Shown here piece after piece: positions 45,602-54,497 of a stretch of 64,000 nt of DNA (its first letter is position 1; each line of letters opens with the position of its first letter). This stretch comes from AP-15 sp963777435 (GTDB lineage: Bacteria; Pseudomonadota; Alphaproteobacteria; ATCC43930; CGMCC-115725): NCBI GenBank assembly GCA_963777435.1, contig CAVZQT010000001.1:186001-250000 (forward strand), given 5' to 3'. Under the pieces are notes generated by a model. The model did not search any database. It was not told the origin of the DNA and worked only from the letters and a program-made list of their open reading frames with translations. The translations under genes and the position numbers were made by a program.

Positions 45602-46450
45602 ATGTTCTACCACGACAAAAAGCTGATGTTTGATGTCAAAGTTGATGGTCCGGATCCGCAATTTGCCCAAATGTTGCTCGAACAGTTTGGCGGGGCGACG
45701 GGTGAATTAAGCGCGGCGCTGACCTATTGGACTCAGTCGTTTCATGTCGAGGACAAAGCGGTCCGCGACATGCTGCATGACATTGCGATCGAAGAATTCA
45801 GCCATCTAGAAATGGTTGGCCGGATGATCGAGCAGCATACCGAAAAGGGCACCGGGGCGGCCAAGGATGCCGCTCACAAAAGCACCCTGTTCGCGGTTCG
45901 CGGCATCGGCCCGCATCTCGTCGACAGCCAGGGGCAAGCCTGGACCGCGGCTTACGTCAACGAAGGTGGCAATGTGATCCGCGATCTGCGCGCCGACATC
46001 GCCGCCGAGGCCGGCGCCCGCCAGACTTACGAAGCGCTGATCAAGTTGGCGCCGGATGACGGCAGCAGGAAGGCGTTGACATTCCTGCTCACGCGCGAAG
46101 TTTCACACACTCAAATGTTTATGAAGGCGCTCGAAACCTACGGCAAGCTGACTGATCCATTGTTCGGTAATGTCAAGCCGGACGAGACCGTCGACCTCTA
46201 TTTCAACCTGTCCAAAGACGGCCCGATGGATCTGCGCGGTCCATGGAACTCCGAACCCGCCTTCCGTTACGTCGAGCAGCCGGAGCCGCAAGGGCAGTTG
46301 CCGCAAGAAGTTAACAACCCGGATGACGAGCGTCGCGGGCCTGGCACGTCGCACGAGCGGGTGCAGGGCGCAACCACGCCAGGGATGCATTCCGCTGGCC
46401 AACAACACGATCCGAACCGGACGGCCGCAGAACGCAATCCCGTGAGGTAG
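45602..46450 (+). CDS. Manganese catalase (copy 2)
   Basis: 282 residues, a paralogue of 32536-33276. Dimanganese ligands lie in EQFGGATGELSAALTYW, HDIAIEEFSHLEMVGRMI, GARQTYEALIKLA and LTREVSHTQMFMKALE. It differs by a longer hydrophilic C-terminus (after QPEPQGQLPQEVNNP) and the N-terminal segment FDVKVDGPDPQFAQM. ATG at 45602; upstream in-frame ATG at 45563 gives a 13-residue extension not shared with copy 1. It detoxifies H2O2; no regulator is adjacent. Confidence 0.9.
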   Translation: MFYHDKKLMFDVKVDGPDPQFAQMLLEQFGGATGELSAALTYWTQSFHVEDKAVRDMLHDIAIEEFSHLEMVGRMIEQHTEKGTGAAKDAAHKSTLFAVRGIGPHLVDSQGQAWTAAYVNEGGNVIRDLRADIAAEAGARQTYEALIKLAPDDGSRKALTFLLTREVSHTQMFMKALETYGKLTDPLFGNVKPDETVDLYFNLSKDGPMDLRGPWNSEPAFRYVEQPEPQGQLPQEVNNPDDERRGPGTSHERVQGATTPGMHSAGQQHDPNRTAAERNPVR

Positions 46451-46593
46451 CCGCGTTTAATGCGATGCGAGAGCCTGCCTCGCGGCATGGCTCTCGCGCC
46501 GACTCTGCTCGCCTGTTCGCGACGGCGGCGACATCCCCAGCGAACACCGGCCACACTTCCAGCCCGGCCCCACGTGCCAGCAATCCTCTAACA

Positions 46594-47547
46594 TTAGCCG
46601 ACGTGTAAAACCGCTTTGCCGGTAAATTCACGATCGATGAGCCGGCGAGCCACCGTGCCGATCTCGCTCCAGGGCGCCTCGACCGCGACCTGCGGTCGCA
46701 GCTTCTTTGCGGCGATCAGGTCCGCGAGCAGTGCCAGGCCGATGCCGGCGCGCTCGACGCTCATCAATTCGTGAAACAGCGTGAGCCCGTAGAGCCGCGC
46801 TCCGCCAGTCGCGAAAAAACTCCGGCTGTCGATGGTCGCCTGCGGGGCGTCGGACACCCCAAATGTCACGCAAGTGCCGCCCGGCTGCAGCATGCCAAGG
46901 GCTGCCGCAAGGGCAGGGCCGCCGAGCGAGTCGAGGATCAGCCAGAACGGCCCGTGCGGCTTGGCGGCGCCGAGTTCGCGCCCGAGCACAACGCGGTCGC
47001 CGCACCATTGGGCAACAGCGGCGCGATATTCCTCCCGGCGGACATGCCCCCAGACTTGGGCCCCGGCCGCCGCCGCAAGCTGGCAGGCGAGATGCCCAAC
47101 TCCACCCGACGCGCCGTCGACCAGCACCTTGCGCCCGAGCAACAACCCGCCTTGGCGCAATGCGTGCAATGCGGTGAGGCCGGCGACCGGCAATGTCGCC
47201 GCCTCGGCGTCGCTGACCGCATCAGGCAATGCGGCGACCGCGTGAGTGCGGCAATTGACCCGCTCGGCCCAGGCGCCCGACGGCAGGATACCGACGACGC
47301 GGGTGCCGGGTCGCGGGCCGCTGCCATCCGCCGCGGCGGTTTCGGCCAGCCCGACAAAATCCCAGCCCGGCCGCCAGCCCGGCTCGGCCTGTTGCACCGC
47401 GCGCCGCGTTTCGCCGCGATTGAGCGAGATCGCGGTCACCCGCACCGCTACCTCGTCGCGGTCGGGGTCGCGCAATTCGACCGGTATGATGGTCAGCCGC
47501 CCCGGCGCGACCGGATCGACGACAACCGCACGGACCTGTCGAGGCAT
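46594..47547 (-). CDS. Quinone oxidoreductase-like MDR protein
   Basis: 317 residues. GroES-like domain (ITAISLNRGETRRAVQ, PGWRPGWDFVGLAETA), a nucleotide-binding domain with GLTALHALRQGGLLLGRKVL and VDGASGGVGHLACQLAAAAG, and FWLILDSLGGPALAAALGML. No zinc ligands are seen, so it is of the NADPH:quinone reductase class. Substrate open. The gene stands alone. Confidence 0.82.
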   Translation of the reverse strand: MPRQVRAVVVDPVAPGRLTIIPVELRDPDRDEVAVRVTAISLNRGETRRAVQQAEPGWRPGWDFVGLAETAAADGSGPRPGTRVVGILPSGAWAERVNCRTHAVAALPDAVSDAEAATLPVAGLTALHALRQGGLLLGRKVLVDGASGGVGHLACQLAAAAGAQVWGHVRREEYRAAVAQWCGDRVVLGRELGAAKPHGPFWLILDSLGGPALAAALGMLQPGGTCVTFGVSDAPQATIDSRSFFATGGARLYGLTLFHELMSVERAGIGLALLADLIAAKKLRPQVAVEAPWSEIGTVARRLIDREFTGKAVLHVG

Positions 47548-47881
47548 GGATATCCTCCTGTGTCAGCCGCCGCTCCTATTAAATGCCGATTGCACAGGCG
47601 CTACGAGGGTATTTCTTTGTGGTCGGTGGTCGATCGGCTGGGTTAGACGAGACGTATCGCGCCGCAGAGCAAGCCCGGTGCTCGTCGCGCTTTTGCGCCA
47701 GCCCCGCAGGACGACACGCGTTTAACCCGTATTATTCATGACGGCGCGGGAATCTGACAGAAGACAACAGCCAAGCAACTGATTTAATTTGTTATTTAGG
47801 CGCTTGTCGTGCCGGATAACTTAACCGCGCCCCGCCACGTTTCCAAATGTGAAACAGGCGCCCGCGGCAGACCACGCTCTC
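47548..47881 (+). other. Intergenic stretch with an IS1380-like end
   Basis: About 330 bp without a supported gene. It contains TAACCCGTATTATTCATGA at 47723-47741, which matches 17 of 19 bases of the left end of the IS1380 element at 27366. An AT-rich stretch (47760-47815) follows. This may mark the outer edge of an old insertion whose transposase relic lies 1.2 kb further on. Confidence 0.45.
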
Positions 47882-48859
47882 TTATTCGATGAGCTCGTCG
47901 GCTCGGGCAAGAACCCAAGGTGGGACCGTCAGGTTGAGCACCTTGGCGGTCTTGAGATTGATGACCAGCTCGAACCTTGTCGGTTGCTGGATCGGTAGAT
48001 CGGCCGGCTTCGCACCCTTGAGAATCTTACCGACGTAAATACCGAACTGACGAGAGGTGGCCGTGAGGCTGACTCCATAGCTGATCAGCCCCCCGGCCAC
48101 GACAAACTCACGCCAATCCCAGATCGTCGGAATGGCATGGCGCGCCGCCAGCGCCAGGAGTTGATCGCGCCGGGTGGCAAAGAACGGATCGCTACTCGCG
48201 ACGAGTGCGCCGGCGTGCATCTCGACCAGGGTTGTGAAGGCGGCATCAATCTCGCCTTCTGTGACGGCCTTCAGGATATGAAGCTGCACCCCCTTCGCGC
48301 GCGCTTCTCCCTGCACGTCTCTAATCGTGCGTTCGGTGGTCGTATTATTGGGATTCACCAGCAGCGCGATCACTTGGGCCTGAGGGACCAGATCGGAGAG
48401 CAGGCCAAATCGCTTTGGATTCAGCTCTGTCGACATGACGCTGATGCCCGTCAGGTTGCCGCCTGGCCGGGCGAGGCTGGCGACCAGGCCGGCCGCGACC
48501 AAATCGCCACCGCCGAAGAAGACAATCGGGATCGTCGAGGTTGCGCGTTTGGCGGCTTTTATCCCAGAAGTGCCGGCCGCCGCGATCACGTCAACCTTGC
48601 GGTCGACGAGGTCGGCGGCCAACGCCGGCATTCGATCGTAGTGACCCTCCGACCAACGGTATTCGATCGCTACATTCTTCCCCTCGATGTAACCGGTTTC
48701 GTTTAGTCCTCGGCGAAACGCCGCCGCAAACGGTGCATTCGGGCCGGGCGCGCCGTTGGCAAGAAAGCCGATCACCGGCAAAGCCTTCTGCTGTGCGCGG
48801 ACGGCGCGCGTCACCGTCGTTACGCCCGCCACCACGAGCATCAACTCTCGCCGTCTCAT
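47882..48859 (-). CDS. ABC transporter substrate-binding protein (YtrX/TrpX-like, PF04392 type)
   Basis: 325 residues. A signal sequence (RRRELMLVVAGVTTVTRAVRAQ, Tat-like twin Arg) precedes PVIGFLANGAPGPNAPFAAA, FRRGLNETGYIEGKNVAIEY and IPIVFFGGGDLVAAGLVASL, the pattern of the ABC_sub_bind family. Its usual permease and ATPase genes are not beside it. In rhizobia many such orphans exist. Ligands are amino-acid or sugar-like but unknown. Confidence 0.85.
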   Translation of the reverse strand: MRRRELMLVVAGVTTVTRAVRAQQKALPVIGFLANGAPGPNAPFAAAFRRGLNETGYIEGKNVAIEYRWSEGHYDRMPALAADLVDRKVDVIAAAGTSGIKAAKRATSTIPIVFFGGGDLVAAGLVASLARPGGNLTGISVMSTELNPKRFGLLSDLVPQAQVIALLVNPNNTTTERTIRDVQGEARAKGVQLHILKAVTEGEIDAAFTTLVEMHAGALVASSDPFFATRRDQLLALAARHAIPTIWDWREFVVAGGLISYGVSLTATSRQFGIYVGKILKGAKPADLPIQQPTRFELVINLKTAKVLNLTVPPWVLARADELIE

Positions 48860-48968
48860 TCAATCACCCTGCCGGTGACCCGGTGGTAATGGTCCGGAAC
48901 TCGATATGGGGCATAATTCTCTCGCCAAATCAGCAGGCACGTAGCGATTGAAGGCGAGAAACACCGCC

Positions 48969-49672
48969 ATGAGTGACGAGAGCCTCCTGCCCTTTGACCT
49001 GCCAACGATAGCACGCAAAAGGGTGAGCGCCGCATTCGACGGCGGACGGATTACTTCGGATGGCGGCGTGATACTGCCCGCTCAGGCGGAGCGTCGGCTC
49101 GGCATCGCTGATCGGCTGGCGGCAGTGATCCCGGACGGCCGCGACGTGAGCCGGGTTACCCATCTGCTTCCCGACATCCTGCGCGCGTATCTTCGCTATC
49201 GCCTGCGGGTATGAAGACGCCTACGATCTCGATCGGCTAAGGCTCGATCCGGCTTTTCGCGTTGGCCTGTGGCCGGTTACCCGACACCGGCAACGATCTA
49301 TGCTCACAGCCGACCATATCGCGGTGGGAGAATGCTCCGTCTCTGCGCGACGTCATCCGCCTGATGGGGGTGATGGTAGATCTTTATTGCAGCAGCTACG
49401 TCGTGCCGCCCACTTCTGTTACGCTCGATATCGACGATACGGTGGATGTCGTGCGCGGCCATCAGCAGCTCTCGCTGCTCAACGCCCAGCCAATCCACGT
49501 CTATGACACGGCGACGAGCCGGCCGGTCGCCGTGCTGCTGCGTCCCGGGAAGACGCCATTAGGCATCGAGATTCGGGGTCACCTGCGCCGTCTCATCCGG
49601 CAATTCTTAAGGATTACGCCCGGGACTGCCGCTGCCGGCTGGCAACTGACCATCCCGGGCGAAGGGAGTTGA
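48969..49672 (+). pseudogene. Decayed IS1380-family transposase
   Basis: The first part (VSAAFDGGRITSDGGVILPA, RLGIADRLAAVIPDGRD) breaks at about 49214, and the next (ACGRLPDTGNDLCSQPTISR, VTLDIDDTVDVVRGHQQLSL, VAVLLRPGKTPLGIEI) starts in another frame around 49262. Compared with the intact copy at 27506-28900, about eight residues are missing between LLNAQ and PIHVYD, and everything after residue about 230, including the second catalytic Asp, is gone. So this is a true relic, not merely a read error. Divergence is large, so it comes from a different IS1380 element. Confidence 0.85.
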
Positions 49673-49710
49673 CGCGGTCGAAGTAGCAGAGCGGTCGTCT
49701 CAGTCCCAAA

Positions 49711-50256
49711 CTACTCCGACATTTCGGCCATCAATTCCTGCTTGCGCTGAGCAAGCTCTTGGCCGACGGCGCCGGTGTCCATCCCGGCGGAAGTCAGCTC
49801 CGGGAAAAGCTCTTCTTCCTCTTCCTGAATGTGCCTTTTGACCATTTCCTCGAGTACCCGGATCCTGGCGTCGAATAAATCATCGCCGGGCTCCATCTCT
49901 TCGATTTCTTCGATCAGGTGCTTGACGCTTGCATGCTCGACGATGGCCTCGTCGATCAGCTCGTTGTCTTTGGTGGCCTCGCGGGCGCGCGGGTAGAAGA
50001 TCTCTTCCTCGATCTCCGCATGCACGGTCAGCTCGCGGCAGATCTGCTTGGCTAGCTCGCCGCGGCGCTTCTCGTTGCCTTCCACCTCATCGAACTCGTC
50101 AAATAACTCTTCGACTTTGCGGTGATCTTCTTCCAACAATTCGAGGGCGTCCTTGGAAGGAACGGAAGGGCTGGGGGAGCTCTCGCTCTTCTTGCGCTTG
50201 CTTTCTGCCGGCCGGCGCGTTTTGCGCTCGGCCTTGGTGCTTGCTTTAGTCGCCAC
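49711..50256 (-). CDS. Hemerythrin-like (HHE domain) protein
   Basis: 181 residues. After a Lys/Arg/Ser-rich N-terminal tail of about 33 residues comes a four-helix bundle with the iron ligands: His in LEEDHRKVEELFDEF, His and Glu in LTVHAEIEEEIFYP, His in VEHASVKHLIEE and His-x4-Glu in VKRHIQEEEEELFPEL. HHE proteins bind O2, NO or work in iron/oxidative stress. The charged tail could bind DNA or membranes; that is inference. The gene is divergent from nothing close and stands beside YihY. Confidence 0.85.
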   Translation of the reverse strand: MATKASTKAERKTRRPAESKRKKSESSPSPSVPSKDALELLEEDHRKVEELFDEFDEVEGNEKRRGELAKQICRELTVHAEIEEEIFYPRAREATKDNELIDEAIVEHASVKHLIEEIEEMEPGDDLFDARIRVLEEMVKRHIQEEEEELFPELTSAGMDTGAVGQELAQRKQELMAEMSE

Positions 50257-50349
50257 TTTTGACTTCCTTGTTTTCGGTTACGGCAAATCCCGCACAAGCG
50301 AAAACCGCTTCGGCTAGCGGCGAGTTCCTAAATCGAGCGCAGATACTCT

Positions 50350-51510
50350 TCAACGCTGCGCCGGCCCGACTGTGTCAGCCATTTTGGCGCCGCGCGCCCC
50401 GAGCGGCCGGGCAGGACCGGAGGTGCTTTGCTGCGCGGTCTGGTGCTCCATCTCGGCGTCGAGTTGAGCGCCGAGGAGAACGACTGTGACCGACAGCCAC
50501 ACCCACGTCATAAACCCGATGATCGCGCCGAGCGAACCGTAGGTCTTGTTGTAGCTGCCGAAATTTGCGACGTACCATGAGAACAGGATCGAGGCTACGA
50601 GCCATAAGACGGTCGCGGCGGCACTGCCCCAGGTGATCCAGCGCCATCGCGGTTCGGCGCGGCTCGGACCGTATCGATAGAGAATGGAGAGCGCCAACGC
50701 CACAAGCACAAAAAGGATCGGCCACCTGGCGATATTTAGAATGGTCGTCATAAATCCAGGCAGCCGAAGGAAGTTGAGAATGATCGGGATCGCGACGATG
50801 GCTCCCAGCGACAGCAAAACGAACCCGATCAATCCGATCGTAAACAACAGGGCTATCGCGGTCAGTTTGACAAAGCTTCGTTTTTCTTCTTCTTCGTAGG
50901 CGACGTTCAGCCCATCAAATAACGCCTTGACACCCGAAGTCGACGACCACAGGGACACCAAAAGGCTGATTAGAAAGCCAAAGCTGAGAGCGGTCCCGCT
51001 CTGCTGGCTGAGCCGGGTCAGCTGCTCGCGCAGGATATCGACCGCGCCACCCGGGGCGACGCTTGCCACCACATCGAGATGACCGATCATCGTCTTTGGA
51101 TCAAAGAACAGACCGTAGATCGAGACCAGAGCCGCGATCCCGGGAAAGATAGCGAGGATCAAGTAAAAGGTGATGCCGGCGGCGATCAATAAAATCCGAT
51201 CGCGGGAAATACGGTGGTAAAGCCGAACCAGGATATCTTTCCATCCCGGCCAAGGAATCTCCGAGGGGGCCTCGGCGGACCGGCCGCGTTCGTCATCAGG
51301 TCGGGCAACATCCGATGCGCGGCCATGCGGTGAGGAATCGTCGTACTCCGCCTCGTTTCGAGGGTCGCTCCTCGCTTTGGCCGAAGCCCCCGAGCGCCAA
51401 GCGAGACCGATGGAAACCAACAGCGCGCTCAATACAATCGCCCAGGATGGCGGGGCCGCGACTTGCGGCGCCTCGCGGGCAGCCTGCCGATCCACCTCGG
51501 TGATGCTCAT
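50350..51510 (-). CDS. YihY/BrkB family inner-membrane protein
   Basis: 386 residues. About 85 N-terminal residues include one hydrophobic helix (WAIVLSALLVSIGLAWRSG) and an acidic linker. The YihY core begins WPGWKDILVRLYHRISRDRI and LIAAGITFYLILAIFPGIAA, with FGFLISLLVSLWSSTSGVKA, LNVAYEEEEKRSFVKL and IGFMTWVWLSVTVVLLGAQL, the family's six helices. Members are not RNase BN despite the older name; function is unknown. It is 93 bp upstream of, and in the same direction as, the hemerythrin gene. Confidence 0.88.
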   Translation of the reverse strand: MSITEVDRQAAREAPQVAAPPSWAIVLSALLVSIGLAWRSGASAKARSDPRNEAEYDDSSPHGRASDVARPDDERGRSAEAPSEIPWPGWKDILVRLYHRISRDRILLIAAGITFYLILAIFPGIAALVSIYGLFFDPKTMIGHLDVVASVAPGGAVDILREQLTRLSQQSGTALSFGFLISLLVSLWSSTSGVKALFDGLNVAYEEEEKRSFVKLTAIALLFTIGLIGFVLLSLGAIVAIPIILNFLRLPGFMTTILNIARWPILFVLVALALSILYRYGPSRAEPRWRWITWGSAAATVLWLVASILFSWYVANFGSYNKTYGSLGAIIGFMTWVWLSVTVVLLGAQLDAEMEHQTAQQSTSGPARPLGARGAKMADTVGPAQR

Positions 51511-51963
51511 CGTCTCACTCCGATAAATTCTGTGTTGTCCCCGCGCTACGACCAGCCGAGCGGATACCTTATTGTTAACCGAGGCGGTAAAACCGCGTTC
51601 CCCTCGGGAGGACGAGGAGCCTGTGAATGAGCTCGTCGGTTTAGCGCAATATCGGTGTTTGCCGCTTGCGAGCGGCCAATTTCAAAAACGAACGAATGGA
51701 GCACAGTTTCTTTAGTTCAGTACTAGTGCATTCTCAATCTGTTACAAGCGCAAGAGGCGAGTCGCCAGGACTTGATGCAGGCGGGGAACATAGGTAACTT
51801 TCACCGAGCGTCGCTTTGGGGGAACCTTTCCGCGTGTTCCATCGTTTGCCGCCATTCGCGCCAAACCGGCAATAGTCCAAGGTGCCGGTAACAAAATCAG
51901 AAAGGCGAAAATGTTGGGGAGAAGGGGATCGCTGGGCAAGCCGGTGAGCGGGGAAAACCGTCG
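51511..51963 (+). other. Intergenic stretch upstream of the TonB receptor
   Basis: About 450 bp between divergent genes with no supported gene. GC is lower around 51670-51740 (TTTCTTTAGTTCAGTACTAG), where promoters for both sides may lie. No Fur-box-like palindrome or riboswitch was recognised. Minus-strand open frames here show no ribosome site. Confidence 0.4.
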
Positions 51964-53891
51964 TTGCGCAGCCGATGTCGCGTCGATTTAGGTTTGGTAT
52001 GGTTCGTCCGAGTGGGTGTCGCGGTCGTGTTGACAGCATTCGCCGGACGTCAGGGGTACGGGCAGTCGGTTGAAGAGCTTGGTCGCCTATCGATCGAGCA
52101 GCTCGCCAACATCAGCGTCACTTCGGTCACGAAGAGCCCGGAACCCCTGAGCCGGGCGGCGGCGGCGGTGTTCGTCATTACCGCAACCGACATCATTCGA
52201 TCGGGCGCGACCGATCTGCCGGAAGTCCTGAGATTGGCGCCCAACCTCGAAGTCGCAAGGATCAACGCCTATAGCTGGGCGATCACTGCGCGCGGCTTCA
52301 ACTCCCCCGAATCGGAAAACAAGCTCCTCGTCTTAGTCGACGGGCGCAGCGTCTACTCGCCGCTCGCCGACACCGTCGACTGGGCAGCCTTTGACGTGCC
52401 CCTCGACAATATCGAGCGCATCGAAGTGATCAGCGGCCCCGGCGGCACGCTCTGGGGTGCCAACGCGGTCAACGGCGTCATCAACATCATCACCAAAAGT
52501 TCGCGCGACACACAGGGCGGTTTGCAGGACGCCGGCGGCGGGAACCAGAACCGTCAGGACACCCTGCGCTATGGCGGCCGGATCGGCGACAACACGACTT
52601 ACCGGGTCTACGGCTATGGTTTTGACCGCGCCAGCACGACGCCCTATCACAATACCGAGATCCCGAGCGATGCCTTTTACGGCGGCCAAACCGGGTTTCG
52701 CGTCGACGGCAATCCCGGTTCCGACGCCTATACCCTCGAGGGCGATCTCTACGACCATATCGTGATCAGCGACGGCGGCCAGTTCTGGGGCGGGAATCTA
52801 AATGGGTGGTGGTCGCGCCGCCTCAATAATGGCTCAACGGTAAAGTTGCAGGCGTACTACTCGGCCGATACGCAGAACGTTCCCAACAATCCGCCGCCGC
52901 CAAACGTGCTCGAACGTCTCAATACCTACGATGTGCAGGGCCAGCAGAACATGAAGCTCGGCATCCATCAGCTGGTCTGGGGTGCGGAGGCGAGAGCGTG
53001 GCAGGTCGGGGTGTTTTCTTCCGGGGCGTTCTTTTTTGCCCAGCCGGAACAACCGCTGTGGCTTGGGCAATGTCTTTGCCCAGGACGAGATTTCGCTGCG
53101 CCCAGACTTGGTGCTGACGCTCGGCCTCAAAGCCGAGTACTACACCTACACCGGAGTTGCGCCGTTGCCGAACATTCGCCTTGGCTGGCAGGCGACCCCG
53201 GATATCTTTCTTTGGTCAGCGGTATCGCGTGCGATTCGGACTCCCTCGCGGATCGACCGCGAACTTGAAAGCCCGCCGCTGCTCGCACCCTCGCCCAACT
53301 TCCAATCTGAGAAGCTGACCGCGTTCGAGGTCGGATACCGCGGCCAGCCGACCCGGCAGGGCTCGCTCTCGGTCTCGGCTCGGCATTCTACAACATCTAC
53401 AACGATTTGCGCACAGATGCGTTGACCAATGGCGGCCTCCCGATTGTCCTGATGAACGGCCTCGCCGGAAATACCTACGGCATCGAGGGGTGGGCCACCT
53501 ACAGCATCACCGATTGGTGGCGGCTAAAGCCCGGCGTCAACTGGCTGCACAAAAACCTGACGGTCAATCCCGGCGCCACCGATTTTTCGCAGCTGCAGGC
53601 CGCTGGCCAGGACCCGCCTTATCAGGCGCAACTCCGCTCGGAAATGAACATTTCCTCGACCGTCGAGTTCGACACCACGGTGCGCGGCGTCGGGCGGGTG
53701 TCGCGCTCGAACGTCCCGCCTATGTCGAAGCCGATGCGCGGCTCGCCTGGCACGCCAATGCGAGGACGACGTTCGAGATCGACGGCTTCAACCTGCTGCA
53801 CGCCTATCATCTCGAAGTTTACGACCCATCGACCTCGCCGCCGAGATACATTCCCCGCTCGGTGTTCTTTCGCATGCGCGCGAGCTTCTGA
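51964..53891 (+). CDS. TonB-dependent outer-membrane receptor (several apparent frameshifts)
   Basis: About 640 residues when joined. Signal peptide (FVRVGVAVVLTAFAG), then the plug domain: ISVTSVTKSPEPLSRAAAAV, VFVITATDIIRSGATDLPEV, LRLAPNLEVARINAYSWAIT, NKLLVLVDGRSVYSPL and EVISGPGGTLWGANAVNGVI. The barrel is spread over further frames: NVFAQDEISLRPDLVLTLGL, NIYNDLRTDALTNGG and finally YVEADARLAWHANARTTFEI, ending FFRMRASF. Each change fits surplus bases (near 53070; two near 53380; two near 53700). It imports iron chelates or other bulky ligands. The start is the TTG 51964 or a TTG ten codons later. Confidence 0.8.
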
Positions 53892-53895
53892 GCCG

Positions 53896-54496
53896 ATGCT
53901 GGGGGCTGGCAGTGTCGAGGAGAGTTTGCTGAGGTTACTGCTCGGAAGCGGGATCGCGGCGCTGATCCCCAGCACGCCGTCTCCGGCGCAGGAGAGCGGT
54001 TCGCTGGAGCGCGCGATCAAGGCGACCTACCTCTGGAAGTTCGCCCCGTTTGTCGAGTGGCCGGCGAGCGCCTTCAAATCGCCGGACAGCCCCTTTGTCA
54101 TCTGCATCCTCGGCGGCAATCCATTCGGGAATTTGCTCGACGAAGCGGTGGCCGGCCAGCGCATCCTCGGTCGGCCGATATCGATACGACATCTTTCGGG
54201 GGTGAGTGGGAACTCAGGGTGCCAGATTTTGTTTGACGCCGGTTCTCCGGAGCAAACGATTGCCGCCGGGCTTCAGGCGGTGCGAGGCACGCCGGTGCTG
54301 ACGGTCACCGATTCTGCAGGACAATGGCGGCCCAAAAGGGATAATCAATTTCGTGATCGAGGAGGGCCACGTCCGCTTCGAGATCAACGACGCGACCGCG
54401 TCCGCAAACGGATTGGCGATAAGCTCGAAACTGCTTAGCCTCGCCGTCGCCGTCACGCCAAGGACGGAAAGAAGCTCGGCGAGCAGAGTGGCCTAG
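53896..54496 (+). CDS. YfiR family protein (DUF4154, one apparent frameshift)
   Basis: About 200 residues, periplasmic, with a signal-like start (LLRLLLGSGIAALIPSTPS). The domain LERAIKATYLWKFAPFVEWP, ICILGGNPFGNLLDEAVAGQ and GTPVLTVTDSAG is that of YfiR, which in Pseudomonas holds back the diguanylate cyclase YfiN. The end of the domain (GIINFVIEEGHVRFEINDAT, ISSKLLSLAV) lies in another frame; one surplus base near 54330 joins it, giving a stop at 54496. It begins 5 bp after the receptor stop and the kinase begins 2 bp after it, so all three form an operon. Confidence 0.75.
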
Positions 54497-54497
54497 A

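Noticed and set aside
27366..49672. Composite transposon flanked by the two IS1380 copies
   Set aside because: The copies are diverged and one is a relic, they are in opposite orientation but 20 kb apart, and the DNA between holds ordinary chromosomal genes such as kdsB, pheA and lon.
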